Shown: positions 10,211-22,385, counted from the stretch's first letter. The stretch is 64,000 nucleotides of DNA from Tetracladium setigerum (GCA_031472005.1 PZJY01000005.1:3100001-3164000); one strand, 5' to 3'. Made by a program: numbers and translations. The notes: a model not told the origin generated them from the sequence alone.

Positions 10211-11907
10211 ATGACGGACCAATTGAAACAGAAGCCATCTCACGAAGGAATGGACGCAGCATCCCTCGAAAAAAACGAAACCGGTGCTGTAACCTCTTTC
10301 GAACTCATTCCAGAGGATCGTCAGCGATTCTTGCGAAGATCTTTTGACAGACGCGTCCTTTCCATCATTGTGGTCTTGTACGTTCTATCTTACATCGACC
10401 GCGGCAACATTGGAAATGCGAAGACTGCAGGAACGCAGAAAGACTTGGGATTGAGCAGTCAGCAGGTACCAACATCCCTCTCTTGTCAATGAGATGCAGA
10501 ATTCTAAATCTGGAGATCAGTGGTCGTGGGTTCTCTACTCCTTTTACATCGTCTACGTCCTGTTCGAGTGGACGACATTGTTCTGGAAGATTTTCCCGGC
10601 TCACATCTATGTGACAATTCTCTGTCTTGGGTATGAAAAGGAAACCAACCATCTCGAGGAAGTATTAATCGTCTAACTCGTCCTAGATTTGGTTTGGCTG
10701 CAGTCTGTACGAGCGCCGTCCAGAATCTTGCCGGTCTTTGCGCATGTCGCGCAGTCCTCGCCGCCTTCGAGGCCATGCTCGCAACTGGCTCCCCATTCTT
10801 CCTCTCTACGTTCTATCAGAGGAAGGAGCTCGGTGTTCGTATGGCCTTGCTCTTGGGTTCGAGTCCATTGGCGAATTGTTTCGCAAGCGCCCTAGCCTAT
10901 GGAATCACCCAGATTAACTCGACTTGGGAACCGTGGCGCTGGCTCTTCTTGATTGGTAGGCAACTTTGGTGCTATGCTATCAACCGTGTGCTAATTCCCT
11001 TGATCCAGAGGGCCTGCCAAATTTCTTCGTGGCTCCAGTCGTCTTCTTCTTTCTTCCTGACAGCCCAGCTCATGCCAAATTTCTTTCCGAAGAAGATCGA
11101 ACCCTGGCTGTGGAACGCCTGCAGACCCGCGACACCACGGCCAAATCCTCAATCTCCTGGCCACAATTCTTTGCTGCCTTTTCTGACTATAAGACTTACG
11201 TGCATACATTCATTCACTTTAGTTTCAACTACTCCTTTGCAAGCTTGTCAAACTTCCTACCGACAATCGTCAGGCATATGGGATACACATCCGTACAAGC
11301 ACAAGGTCTTACTGCGCCCATCTACTTTGGCGCATTCCTCTGTTGCGTTGCCGGCGCTATCGTCAGTGATAAATGGGGTAAGCGGGGACCTCTGATTGCT
11401 GGATTCTCCGCCATGGGCGTGGTAGGATACACACTCTTGTTGGCAGTCAAAGAAAACACCGCAGCGAGGTATGCTGGCGCATGGTTTGCGACCTGTGGTA
11501 TCTTCCCCGTTGTTGCGCTAAATCTCACGTGGATCTTGAATAATCTGGGAAGTGATTCGAAGAAGGGAGCTGCGGTTGCCGTTGTCGCAACTGTTGGTCA
11601 GACTACATCGTTCCTGGGGAGCAGTGTTTTCCCTGACAGGGCTGCGTGAGTTTCCTATCTCCTTTCTTTTAATAATCCCCTGACGAGCCGTCTGGCTAAC
11701 AAAGAGATTAGACCAACTTATGTTCTAGGAAGCTCCCTTGGAATTGGATTCTGCGGTCTTATTTGCTTTCTTTCGCTGTTTTTGCACGTCATGCTGGAGA
11801 GAGAGAACAAGCGTCGCGATCGAGAGTATGGTCCCGTCAATCCGGATGAGCAATTTGATGTTACGCTCCTTGGAGACAAACACCCAAAATTCCGGTACTT
11901 TACTTGA
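10211..11907 (+). CDS. Dal5-like MFS permease (anion:cation symporter / allantoate permease family), five exons
   Basis: Exons are 10211-10465, 10521-10630, 10687-10955, 11009-11645 and 11712-11907; all introns have GT-AG ends and all phases agree, so the frame is intact. The N-terminus reads FDRRVLSIIVVLYVLSYIDRGNIGNAK, the characteristic first helix and LSYIDRGNIGNA signature of the Dal5/Tna1/Vht1 family. It is followed by WSWVLYSFYIVYVLFEW, the segment-5 FYQRKELGVRMA loop and the central loop FFLPDSPAHAKFLSEEDR. The C-terminus (LLGDKHPKFRYFT) is also typical of the family. These plasma-membrane symporters import allantoate, nicotinate, vitamins or dipeptides; the specific substrate cannot be told. 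The GATA-rich upstream region fits a nitrogen-regulated permease. Confidence 0.9.
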
Positions 11908-13010
11908 TCTGTTCTGCTCTTTGGTCTGTTGGTGGCGAAGAAGTGTCTGTTTGTAGACCGGACCGAGTAGTAGAAGTTGAGAAATCGTTTATTCATTCAT
12001 GATTGAATTGCTCCCTCACGGTTTTGTTGCTGGTAAACTGACGTGTGTCTGTTATTATAGTATTTTGATAATACTAACAATGTTACTCAAATTATATCCT
12101 TCCTTACCTGCCCTGGTGAAGTGCCTTAAGGACTCTCTACAGGCCGGACACGCGAGCACGTGACGACTCTCTCACGCCAGCGAGTCTTATTTCAGATCCT
12201 GCAACTCACCTACCTGCGCTTTCCACTACAATCAATACTATTTCATAACTATAACCCTTATCTAATGTGATTTAGCAATAGGGTTGCCGACAGAATTAAT
12301 TCTTTAGCTCCAGGATTGCCGGATTGTGTCTGCTAGTCGGCTGGTGATGCCTGGTCGCTTTCAATCATTATTAGTGTTTACCTAAAACTCTTTGACGACA
12401 GTTGCAAGACAAGGCAAAGTTTCTCAGATAACTTTGTTATGTCTTCTTATTCAGTAAGAATGAAATTCTATCTTTCCCGGAAACAGGTGGGATTCACAGC
12501 GGCTTTCAAATTGAAGTTTCCTTGGTTTAATTCTGGCAGTTTTCTTCTCATTTCTCGCTTCAATGTTGTTATAGCTATGTGTTTTTCTGCACTCTCCATT
12601 GCTCGTTCCAAACTTTAACGACCCCCCAAGAGCCAAGAGAATCCTTCATTTCATCATCAAAATGCCGTCAAGTTCATCATCATCCAACAAATCTCTACCA
12701 AAACACAATGCCCGTCACGGTCCAAAAGAAAGCCCAGCTCCAAGTCCAGCTTCTCAATCCGAAGGGAACCACCTGAGTCATCCTGGTTCCTCCTGTTGCC
12801 GGCGGCTCCTCTCCATCCCCATCTCAGCAGGTGTTCAACATGGAAGTCAAAGCAGTCTTCTCAGCCGAAGTGATGGTAAGACTGTAAACAGACTTGACCT
12901 TAACCCACATCTTGGCGTAAGTGCAGTAGTAAGAGGCTATTATCATTCAAAAGTCAGTTCTCAAATACTCAAGCAAAATGGAATTAATATTCCAAGCAAG
13001 GGTAAATCAG
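11908..13010. other. intergenic region without a supported gene
   Basis: This is AT-rich sequence between the permease and the secreted nuclease. The only suggestive item is a short frame at 12708-12872, listed separately with low confidence. Confidence 0.5.
12708..12872 (+). other. possible relic of a small coding sequence interrupted by TGA
   Basis: From ATG 12708 a 22-codon frame (MPVTVQKKAQLQVQLLNPKG..) meets TGA at 12774-12776. The same frame then continues with VILVPPVAGGSSPSPSQQVF to a GTAAGA donor-like site near 12873. The composition looks protein-like, but no family is recognised and no downstream exon could be joined. Confidence 0.15.
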
Positions 13011-13589
13011 TCACTCACTAAGCGGGGGCTTCCAGTCCTCTGGGCCCTTATCACCCTTAGCTTGGTTGACATTATCAGTCACAGCCAACAGCTGAGGATT
13101 GGTAAGGTCATTGGCGAAAGTCTGTCTCCGAGCAGTTGTCCACGAAGCTGCACCGGATTTCCAGGCATTGCTCAAGGGAACCATGTGGTCGATATCGACA
13201 TCGGAAGCAGCAGTCCATACTGCACCGTCATAAGGACTGGCCCAGCTTCCGCTGGTGCTGGCGCAAGCAGAGTCGGTTACAACACCGGTACCATCGCGCT
13301 TCAAGACGGTCTCGCGGGTGTTGCAAGTGCCAGATTGGGTGATCCAGTGAGGGAAGAGGTCACGGGAGTATCCGGTTTGAGGGCCTTGAGCTGCAACGGT
13401 CAAGCCTGCGAGGAGGGTTTTGGCGGTGGCGGTGGCGGGGACCTAGTAATTAAAGATGTTAGAAATGGAATGGTTTTGGGAAGGACGGTGAAGTGGTTGA
13501 CATACTCCAGGAGGAGCACGTTTAACGAACTCAGTTGGAGCCGCAAACGCCAATGCGGGGAGAAGAGTGATGAGGAGAGTGAGTTGCAT
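13011..13589 (-). CDS. secreted HNH-type nuclease (DUF1524/GmrSD C-terminal-like), two exons
   Basis: Exon 1 is 13589-13506 and exon 2 is 13442-13011, joining in phase 0 to 171 residues. The N-terminus is a clear signal peptide (MQLTLLITLLPALAFAAP) followed by a VKR dibasic site that could be a Kex2 pro-region cut. The mature part contains TGYSRDLFPHW, a paired Cys pattern, SDVDIDHMVPLSNAW (the Asp-His of the HNH motif) and FANDLTNPQLLAVTDNVNQAKGDKGPEDWKPP, in which the later Asn and His/Lys positions complete the beta-beta-alpha metal site of extracellular HNH nucleases. It probably degrades nucleic acid outside the cell, for nutrition or niche competition. The start is set by the signal peptide. 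Confidence 0.85.
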
Positions 13590-15667
13590 TTTGTCGGACT
13601 TTGAGATGGGACCGGAGGATGGGATTGTACTGGACTGGCTGCTCAGAAACAAAATTCGACCAAACGGCAGATCCATGGGCTCTTTATATCTTCACATCTC
13701 AATCACTCACTTACTCAACTCGTTTTCTCCTCGGCACTCAGCCGGCGATCTCATCCCAGCCCAAGGCTCTCCAACCCCTCCACCAAGCACTTTAATTTCC
13801 CTCTTCTTTCACGATAGCCTTCTGATGATAAGCCTGCCATGCCATGCCAGCCGTAGATGCAGCTCCGATCATCTCCCTTATCCAACCCTTCCCACACGCA
13901 CTCTCGCTCCAAGACCGAACTCGACCGCAGCTCCCATCTCAGCTTCCCTATACGGCCTACTCCCGACGAATAGAGCTGTCTACACACTCCCTTCGCTTCC
14001 GGGGGTGAGAAACGTGTCTAAAGTTAAGCTTAGTGGTGCACCAATGACAACGACACACTTAACAATTTCGGAGTACCAAGTCAGGGGCGGGCTGAGGATC
14101 TCCAGTATTTCGTGACGGAGATCTTCTCGAAAAAGCTGGACTGCCGATCGGCACTGCTGCACTACTGCATGAGAAGATACCCAAAGGTAACTGTACTATA
14201 CAGTACAGGACTCAGATACCGAAGGGTCCCCTGGGGTTCCTCTTTTCCCCATAGTTTCCTTATCCATCCTTATCAAATCATCACGACCACATGCTGTTTG
14301 CATGCACACCACCACACCCTCACAACAGTTATCACACACACCTCCCACTCATTGCAGTACTGTACCTGAAGGATGCACACCAATCCTCACTTTGCAAAGA
14401 CAACACACCTTCTCTTTTAAGCCATTTTTTACCGTTTTGGATGAAGCGGCTGAAACGGTCGACGGCGGACACCGTGGCGAATAGCGGGAGTGGTTTCTGC
14501 AAGACATTTGGGGTTGTTTGGTTGAGGTCCAATTGTGTGGTGGTGATGGGCCATGTGAAGAAGATCTTGGGGGTTACAGTAGGATTGGAAGGGTGGGGTC
14601 GATCTGATCGTGCCGAGAACGGCAGTTGGGTGTGCACCCCTACTACTGGAATTAAGGTAGGCGAGAGAATTACTGATTACATGTTTTTATTATTCACAAC
14701 ATTCAATTATTGTGCTTGCTATTGCGCTATGCAAAAGTGAGTAGGTTAACTGCTTTGTTTCTGCTGCCTTGTTGTTTTGTTTTACCTTTGTTTATTTTGG
14801 TATGCTGAAAGAAAGGCTGAGAGGGAGAATGTGTGCCTGAATAATGATATGATAGATTTCAACGCTTTTCAGCTCCACTCCGGACGACAATGAATGAGGC
14901 AAGGATTATTTATATACGACTCAGAAACCTAGACTTTATGAAAACTTAAATAAAAAAACGATCGATTGGCTCTAGTCAATAGAACAGAACAGGCCATTTC
15001 TGTCAATTCTGGAATTTACATACTCTCAAAACAAACATTGATATCCGACATCATCAATGGAGTAGAGTATCTCCGGAACGACAAACTCACAGGCACAAAT
15101 CTCCCATTATCCCATACAATAATATTTATCCGCCCGAGCCAAGTACTGTACTGTATTGTAATCAATCATCTTATCTACAGTACATCCTTCATAATCATAA
15201 TCATATCTTATCCGGTTGTGTTTCCCCTTTCGGACCCGACGACGACCACGCTGACCACACCCACACAGAGTATATTGCATGCATTTCTCGACTTCAACCT
15301 TGAATGACCGCAGCCATTGCGATCAACCAAGAGATAAATGCATTTAATCAGCACTGCATCTCTCCTTTGTTTGGGCATGTATATCGGAAATCGGCGGTCG
15401 TCGAAAGGTTGAAGTTCGAAGATGTGTGTGATATGTGATGTGTGATGTAGTTGTTTTGAGGTATGGTTGCATTCCATTCTCATGAGGGTGAATGTCCTCA
15501 ACAGGCAACTCCTCCTTGAGATTCACTTCCGTTGATCGGAGGTGTTCACAATTCTAGTTCTGATATCTTCACAGGTTGCTAGAGATGGGTGATTTCAGCA
15601 GCATCATCGATTCTCTCACCTTTTTCCCTCGCTGTCGGTTTCCCCGTCACAGCCTCTTCCTTCGCTT
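13590..15667. other. intergenic region of about 2.1 kb without a supported gene
   Basis: This is the upstream region of the nuclease gene and the 3' flank of the HET gene. It contains GTACTGTAC-type motifs at 14191-14208 and 15143-15155 and several TACGGAGTA-like words, but no protein-like open frame. Confidence 0.5.
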
Positions 15668-17568
15668 TCACCTGATATCAAACCACCTCAACGCCTTCTG
15701 CCACTCAGCTCGTTTCTTCAAATCCCTCACGGCCTTCCCAGCCATAATCCCACCACTCAAAAACACCGTTCCCAACATCTCAAAGACCTCCTCTCCCTCT
15801 TCCTCTTGCTCCTCCCCTCCCTCCCGCTGCTCTCCCTCTGCCTCCAATCTCCTCAAAACAAACGGCTCTCCTCCACCAAACAACACACAAATCCCATCTC
15901 CAACTCTCACCCCTTTAGGCGCAATTCCAAGATTCCCCAACCTCGTCACCACAAAAACCCATTCCTCCCCTCCATCTCCATCACCATCAAAATAAAGCCT
16001 ACTAACAAACTCCATAACTTCCTCATCTTTCGGTCCAAAATACATCCTACTCGTCTCATCCGAATGCGCCTGCTCAGGAACGGTAAACTGCCTCTCAAAT
16101 TCAAGCACCTCCTCACTATCCAACAATCTACAACTGTATTTATTATTCTCAGATCCCTCCGATTCTTTCTCCCAACTCATCCCTCTTAACAGCACGTACC
16201 AAAATTCTCGTACGTACGCCATGCGTGACCAGTCGCTTGTGAAACTCCACATTTCGATTCGGCGCTTGAATCTGAAGGTGATCATTTCTTCAAAGAGGCG
16301 GAGTGGCCAGTTTGTGGCCTGAGAAGAAGGAGAGGAAGGAGCGTGGTCGTCTGGTGATAGTTGGGATCTTGATTTTGGAAGGAGAAGATATGTTGGATTG
16401 TGTCGTGTTGGAAACCTTTTACTCGCAAGATGCCAGGGGTGGGGAATTTGGTGTCTGCTGGTTCAGAGAGGGATGTATTGTATGAAATTGTGTGTGGAGA
16501 GGATGGTTCCTGTGAATGTGCGAAAGTGCCGGATATGTGAGAGGTGAGTCTTCGTCGCGCTCTCCAGTCTGGAACCCATGAGGGAAGTGAGCTGGGAAGT
16601 TGGCGCTGCCGGTGGTGTCTTGTGATTATCTCGAGGTTTTGAGTGTTGAATACTACGTTTTCAACGAGGTTTGTATAGATATGTTCTACAGCGGTAGTAT
16701 AATCTAGTGAGAGGGACGGGGCGTCAGTTGAGAGGGGGAGGAGTGCAAAGATCTTGTCTCGAGGATCATGGGGTGGTAGTGTTCGAAATGGAGTAGTAAA
16801 CTTGAGATGGGGAATCCGGGAGTATCATGCGGTGTTGTCGACTTTTTCGCCGTTCGGAGATCACTGAGCTCTGAAAGATTTGATATAATCGCGGTGGTTT
16901 CTTTGGGGATTGATGTAGTACGTTCCAAGTGTACCAGAAAACTGTAAAATGAATCCCAGGAAACGGTGTTTTGGCTACACATCAGAGTGCAATGATTGCC
17001 AAAAACAAGTGCGTGGACACCCCAAATGTCAGAGAACCATGACCGGCCGAGTAGTTCCACAATGGTTGCGGTATATTTGTTTATGTCCCCACGGAAGGTT
17101 CGCTCACTTCGGATGCGTTGCTCATAGATAGGAAGAGTTTGTCAATTGAAGAAGAGTCTTCTCCAAGCCAAATCAACACCTTCTGCGCAGAAGCATAAAC
17201 CGACTCCAAATGGTATAAATGTTCACTCCGCTCTTCAATATTTGTTTGATCAACACAGATTGCTTCAACCCACAGTATTCGTCGTTCAACGGGGTGACGA
17301 AGATGTCGCAAGGCAATTTGGAGGTCATTTGGATCAGTAGCGATCTTCCGTTGATTTCAATTCCTGCACTCGCTTTCTCTTCCGGGTTTGATCGATGTAT
17401 GGAGTACGAAAGGACATCGTATTTGATATGTGTTGAGATGGGAAAATTGCCTATTCGACATTGAATTGGGTCGTCGAAGTGGCCGGGAGCAATTCTCAGG
17501 AGTCGGATCTCCTTTTGAGTGGTATCTAGATTGTTATATACATAAGGGAGGAGAGTGGATGGTTCCAT
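15668..17568 (-). pseudogene. HET-domain (heterokaryon incompatibility) protein gene with four frame breaks
   Basis: Read from ATG 17568 on the minus strand, five segments in changing frames together show a complete HET protein of about 630 residues. The N-terminus carries LLRIAPGHFDDPIQC and IKYDVLSYS. Next come ILWVEAICVDQTNIEERSEH and VLIWLGED (HET block), then ELLGRSWFSDIW, HDPRDKIFALLPLS and LPSSLPSWVPDW. The C-terminal module ends with APKGVRVGDGICVLFGGGEPFVLR. The breaks lie near 17335-17345, 17122-17132, 16784-16790 and 16373-16376, with no usable introns there. Each needs exactly one added base, and no in-frame stop remains. HET proteins trigger incompatibility cell death on fusion of unlike hyphae. 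The gene may be a decaying paralogue or an intact gene damaged by assembly errors; I lean slightly to the latter because of the uniform sign. Confidence 0.75.
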
Positions 17569-18656
17569 ATTCGAGTTTGCGTTTCCAGGTTTTAGAATAG
17601 ACGGAAAAATGAAAATTAACAGATTTGCTCGAGATTTGGACGAGATGTAGTTATAATGTAGGTCAAGGTTATGAGTCACCACAGGTGTAAATTGGCTACC
17701 TTTCTGCTGCTTCTATGCAGTTCCCAAATCAGCTTAAACACGCTGTATCACTGGACATCTAGACGTGTTTTAATCTCCACTTGAACTCTCAAGGTATCTG
17801 CAGATAAACGGATGACTGCTCCAAGTAGGAAATAATATTGCAAAAAAAAAGTGACAATGACTTAAGGAGCACGATTGTACGAAGTCGCTTCAGCCCATGC
17901 CACAGTCAAGAAGAGAAATAAATCGGTCGCCCAAAACTCGAGAATAATATTCCAAGAATAGTAAAAGCAAGATAAACCTAACCAACTTGACATATGAAAT
18001 AGAGAGTGTGTAGTCGCATCTTCTCCCAAGAACGCCCCCACCTGCTCGCACTCTCCAGTCACGAGAATGGAGCGGTTGAATGGGAATGCATGCTGACCCC
18101 CAAGTTCCCAGCACCCAGCTCCTCCGAGTCAGAGAGCTCCCCATGTCATCTCATCTCCGAAGCTCTCCCACAGCTCCAAAGCAAACCTCCGCATGTAGGT
18201 AGGAATATATATATTCCACCCATTTTCACGTTCCAAAAAAATGAGGATATAAATCCCATCTCCCATCTCACACCTTCGGATAGATGGAAGCCACATGAAG
18301 CCGAAGACAAACCAGCCGAGGGACTCTTGGCACGCCCCGTTGCCGCCACGAGCCGATTCTCTGGGGAAAGATGGCAGCCGATGTGGGGTTTTTGGTGCCC
18401 TCAACAGCTTCTCTAGGTTCCCTCTCCCTTCCCTCATGAGATATAATAAGGTTGAACGACCCTTCCCGACGGTAACCTAACCTAACATTCTACCCCTCTC
18501 TCTTCTCTTCTACTTCCACGACTTCGAACTTCCATTCTTCCCTCTTCCGTCGATCATCCATCAAGCTTCGCAGATTCTCAAAGGGGAATAAAAAAAAGTT
18601 ACCTATCTATCTCAAGCTTCACCGACACCACACACACACACGCGACCACCAACAAC
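17569..18656. other. intergenic region of about 1.1 kb
   Basis: This is the upstream side of both the HET gene (minus) and the small-protein gene (plus). The right part, 18470-18650, is strongly pyrimidine-rich and contains a double CCTAAC word, which looks like a fungal core promoter or leader. No coding frame is supported. Confidence 0.5.
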
Positions 18657-19026
18657 ATGGCCCCACCACAACCTTCCATTCCGTAAGTCGTCTACAACTT
18701 CCCTAAAGCTCTATCAAAGCCCTTTCGCAGATATAAGAAGCATCATCTAACCCCATTTCCCATCTGCAGACGCGGCCGCGGCCCTCTCATTGCCACCGCT
18801 GTCGTAGCAGCCAGCTCGCTGTTCATCGGGCTCAAGTGGCGAGCTGTCGTTGCACGAAGCGAGGCTGCTAAGATTGCGGGCACGAAAGATATCAATTACT
18901 CTGTTGCTCCGGGGAGAAGTGGTGAGTTTTTGCATCTTGTAGTCCCGTAGCAGGCTCATATTCGAGAGAGAGAGAGAGAAAGTGGACTGACTGATGAATG
19001 ATTTCGGGATAGGCGGTGGTATTTGA
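18657..19026 (+). CDS. small single-pass membrane-type protein, 63 residues, three exons
   Basis: Exons are 18657-18682, 18770-18921 and 19013-19026, with consensus donors (GTAAGT, GTGAGT) and acceptors. The product begins MAPPQPSIPRGRG, has one hydrophobic helix (PLIATAVVAASSLFIGLKW) followed by a basic residue, then a polar tail ending in YSVAPGRSGGGI. A terminal RSGGGI after a splice junction resembles small uncharacterised proteins I associate with other ascomycetes, so I take it as a real conserved gene. Its size and topology would suit the mitochondrial inner membrane, but localisation and function are unknown. The last exon contributes only 14 bases, so automated predictors may miss it. 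A pyrimidine-rich promoter lies directly upstream. Confidence 0.72.
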
Positions 19027-21079
19027 AATGAACGAACGAACGAACGATTGATTGATTGACACAGGAAGAGATGGGATTATGGATATGGATATGGATATGG
19101 AGATAAAACATATGTTGGGGTATACCACGGGAGATTAGAGGGCAGGAATGGAATGGGGTTGCTACCTATAAGAAAGATTGTGACGCTTATCGCGGTGGGA
19201 GTTCGTCGTTTTTTTTTTGCGGGCGTTGGTGGTGGTGAGCTTTTGCTTGTTGGACGAACGATAGCCTTTGAGCATCGGCTACAGCACAGAATGCTATGTT
19301 AGGGCGTTGTTCTCGATACAATTAGTCTGCAATAAATGGATCTGCCAATTTGAACTTTTGAAGCTGGTCGTATATGTATATCAAGTTGAGAATCCTCTGG
19401 TCAAGGGACATGCTTGGTACCACGTGCTGCATGTTCTGGCTGTCGGATTTCGAGGTTTGTCTGTTCCTACCTCCTCGACATTGTTTGTGCATCCTTTACT
19501 AATTCACAACCAAGGGACTCCAGATATTAGGGGAAAGATATTGGTGCTGCATAAGCAACATGATTGAATGGTGAAGTACGAAGAATACCTCGATTCTGAA
19601 GTATCAACCTTACACGACGTCGACCACGCCAAAGAACCTCCTGTTCAAGATCAACAACAACAGAACGAACGATCCCTCAAAACTAAGTCTAAAGTGACAA
19701 CAAAATCCTCCACCACGAACCCATGCAAATGACTTTTTCAAAAACACCATACCTTTTACAAACCCGAAACGTTGATTTTATATAAGCAAGCGAATACTAA
19801 CGGATCACAGGTTCGTCATACACGAAGCGTCTCTGGTCAATTGATAGTACCCTTACGGCTATGAAGAAGAAGAAGAAGGAGGAGGAGGAGGAGGAGGAGG
19901 AGGAGGAGGAGGCGACCAAGGGAGAGTCCCTTTCGAACGGCGTATTATATCCGGCCGTTATTGTCAACCCATTTTCTCTGTTGTTAGATCATGTGTTGTT
20001 ACATCATGGCTCTACATCTCATGCCTTTGTGAGTGCCCGATTTGCAGTTTTTGAAGATTATTGGCGCTGATGGTGCGAAGTTGACCGATCACCAACCCAC
20101 CCGCACACTGGGCGAGCGGTCGATGCTACGACGTTAGTATATTATTCGACAACAGCAGACCAACAGACAAGACAAGTCGAGTCAAGTCAACATAGTCTAC
20201 AAAAACGACAGCAGAAATAAAAATATCAACAGTGCTTCTTTTCCCCGTCTTCTTATATCTACTTGGCAGCGGTTGAAGCTACGCGCGCGGCGCGGTGCGT
20301 AGTTGACGGCTAACGATCTGCACTCTGACGCAAGTCAAAACCCTGATAAAATAGCTGGATTTGGCTGTAGAAGAACGTTGTGGATTAGGATTCCTTGGTT
20401 GAATAACTTGAATGATGATTGCAAGTAGAGTTCTGGTTGTAGGTAAGACGGCGAGGTGAGGGTGTTGGATCTGTTTTGGAATGCCTCTCAGTTGGGCGGG
20501 AGTGATTCTGTCCGTTGGGTTTGATTGCGAGATATTTATTTAAAATAAATAGTACCATTATGCCCCAAGTGTGTGAAAGTGAATAGATATCTCCACGTCC
20601 TCTTCGCTTGAAGGTGTGCGGAAATAGCACTGGGGAAGATGTAATTAAGTGAGGCTTGAGGGTATATGTCAATCCTTTACTCGCCTCGGATTACTTTGCT
20701 CTTACATATAACAACTCGACATCCTATTCACCCTCTTTTCTTTTTCTCTTTCTTATTAGTTGCGATGCAAAAACCAAAGTTCCAACATGAACAAGAAACG
20801 ATGAATAAAGATAAATTGCCTTTCACCAAATTATGATCCCAGCTAGATCCTTCTACGCACCTCTTCATAAAAGTCCTCGTGTTATAAATATTTCTACAAA
20901 ATAACGCAGCACGTCGTGTGAGGATATTGAAGCAGAAATGAAGAGAGCAGAAGCAGGAGCGGACACGGATAATGATTGTCTGTAAATGCTTTCAATTTTA
21001 TGCTAGCACTCGGTGTGCATCTATGCTTCCCTTTATCAAACGCCACAATTCCACAATGCGTCTTTCACATTCCTACAGT
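19027..21079. other. intergenic region of about 2 kb without a supported gene
   Basis: This is the 3' flank of the small-protein gene and of the HIBADH gene. It contains a GAA/GAG trinucleotide run and short AACG and GGATAT repeats (19031-19105). No protein-like frame beyond the repeat-encoded acidic stretch is seen. Confidence 0.5.
19863..19912. repeat. (GAA)n/(GAG)n trinucleotide microsatellite
   Basis: Four to five GAA units pass into about eleven GAG units. The surrounding 69-codon frame encodes only Lys/Glu runs and an unrecognised tail, so I do not call it a gene. Confidence 0.95.
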
Positions 21080-22385
21080 TTACTTGGGAGAATCTTTTCC
21101 CAAAAACCTATAAACAACCGAGAAATCCCTTCCCTTGCAATCCTCATCAGCCTCAACAGCGGTATATACCTCTTTCGCTCTCTCCCCCAACTCCAATTTC
21201 GCACCAGCCTCATTCGCAGCCTGAATGGCAAGACCAAGATCCTTCTTCATGAGTGAGATTCCAAAACCACCCTTGTAGTCTCTGCTAGCTGGGGAGCCCT
21301 TCACCACCCCATCTACAGGATTGTTCACTTCAGAAGGCCAGCACTTGCCGGTTGAAACGTTGATCAAGTTGGCGAGTACGAGAGGATCAAGTCCCCACTT
21401 TATACCAAGGTTCATTGCTTCAGCTGTTGCGATATTGTTGATTGCGAGGAGGTAATTGTTAGCTAGCTTGCCAGAGAGACCAGCTCCTTGGGCGCCACAG
21501 TGGAGGACTTTCTTGCCCATATTCAAGAGAATTGGTTCGATAGTCGGGACGAGTTCGGAGGGGGCACCAAGCATGAAGGTCAATGTTCCTGCTGTGGCAC
21601 CTACAACGCCGCCAGACATAGGCGCGTCAACAAACCGGCCTTGGGATGTAGATTGGACCGCGTTGGCGACTTCGCGTGAGGAAGCAGGGTCGATGGTTGA
21701 ACAGTCTATAAAGAGACGGGCAGAGTTGGAAACTTGAGTAGTTTCCAGCTTAGGAGTGAGGATCTGCTTAAAGACCCCCTTGACGTGGGAAGGTTCGGGA
21801 AGGACGGTGATGGTAATTTCCTGTATTGAACACTTCTGTTAGCTTCAATTGACCATGATATATGTATAATGGTACGAAGTAGGTAGAAGTAGAAGATTAT
21901 CAGAGGATTGGCTTTGTTGTAATGTAATTAAATCATGAGAAGGTCAACCAAGACGGAGGACCCCAACTTAGATCATTCGTTGGAACAAACTCATCACTTA
22001 AACGGAGAAGAAATGCAAGAAATAAAGTTGTAGAACATACCGAGTTCTCAGCAGCATCTCGAACACCATCGGCAACTGTGACAGAAGCTCCATTCCCCAG
22101 TGCCTTGGTCTCTTGTGCGAATCGGTTGGCGGATTCAGTGTTGATATCGTAGATTCGAAGCGTGTCCGAGGATGGCAATTTGGCCTGCAAATTTCTTGCC
22201 ATGTTGTAACCTTTTGTCTTGTCAGCGCATTCAATCTCGTGGAAAGTTGGGTGGACCGTACCCATTTGACCTAGACCAATGAAGCCATATTGTTTCTGTC
22301 TTCCGAGCGAAGACGAAAAGGTTCTCCGTTGCCCATATTGCAGCACTGCTCGCAACGGCGTTGACATTCTGAAATTGGACCTCAT
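21080..22385 (-). CDS. 3-hydroxyisobutyrate dehydrogenase, mitochondrial, three exons
   Basis: Exons on the minus strand are 22385-22262, 22210-22041 and 21820-21080, joining cleanly to 344 residues. The N-terminus is basic and Ser-rich (LQYGQRRTFSSSLGRQ), as expected of a mitochondrial presequence. Next come the NAD-binding loop YGFIGLGQMGYNMARNL, the substrate-binding VDAPMSGGVVGA, and the catalytic-lysine helix GAQGAGLSGKLANNYLL of the beta-hydroxyacid dehydrogenase family. The end carries GFGISLMKKDLGLA. The enzyme oxidises 3-hydroxyisobutyrate to methylmalonate semialdehyde in valine catabolism. A second in-frame Met, at 22367, could be the start. The frame is fully intact despite two introns of 51 and 220 bases. 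Confidence 0.93.

Noticed and set aside
18468..18485. CCTAACCTAAC words resembling telomeric repeat
   Set aside because: The unit is CCTAAC, not CCCTAA; only two copies occur, inside a promoter-like region.
19861..20070. 69-codon frame with a Lys/Glu run
   Set aside because: It is produced by the GAA/GAG microsatellite; the tail has no family features and no splice partners.
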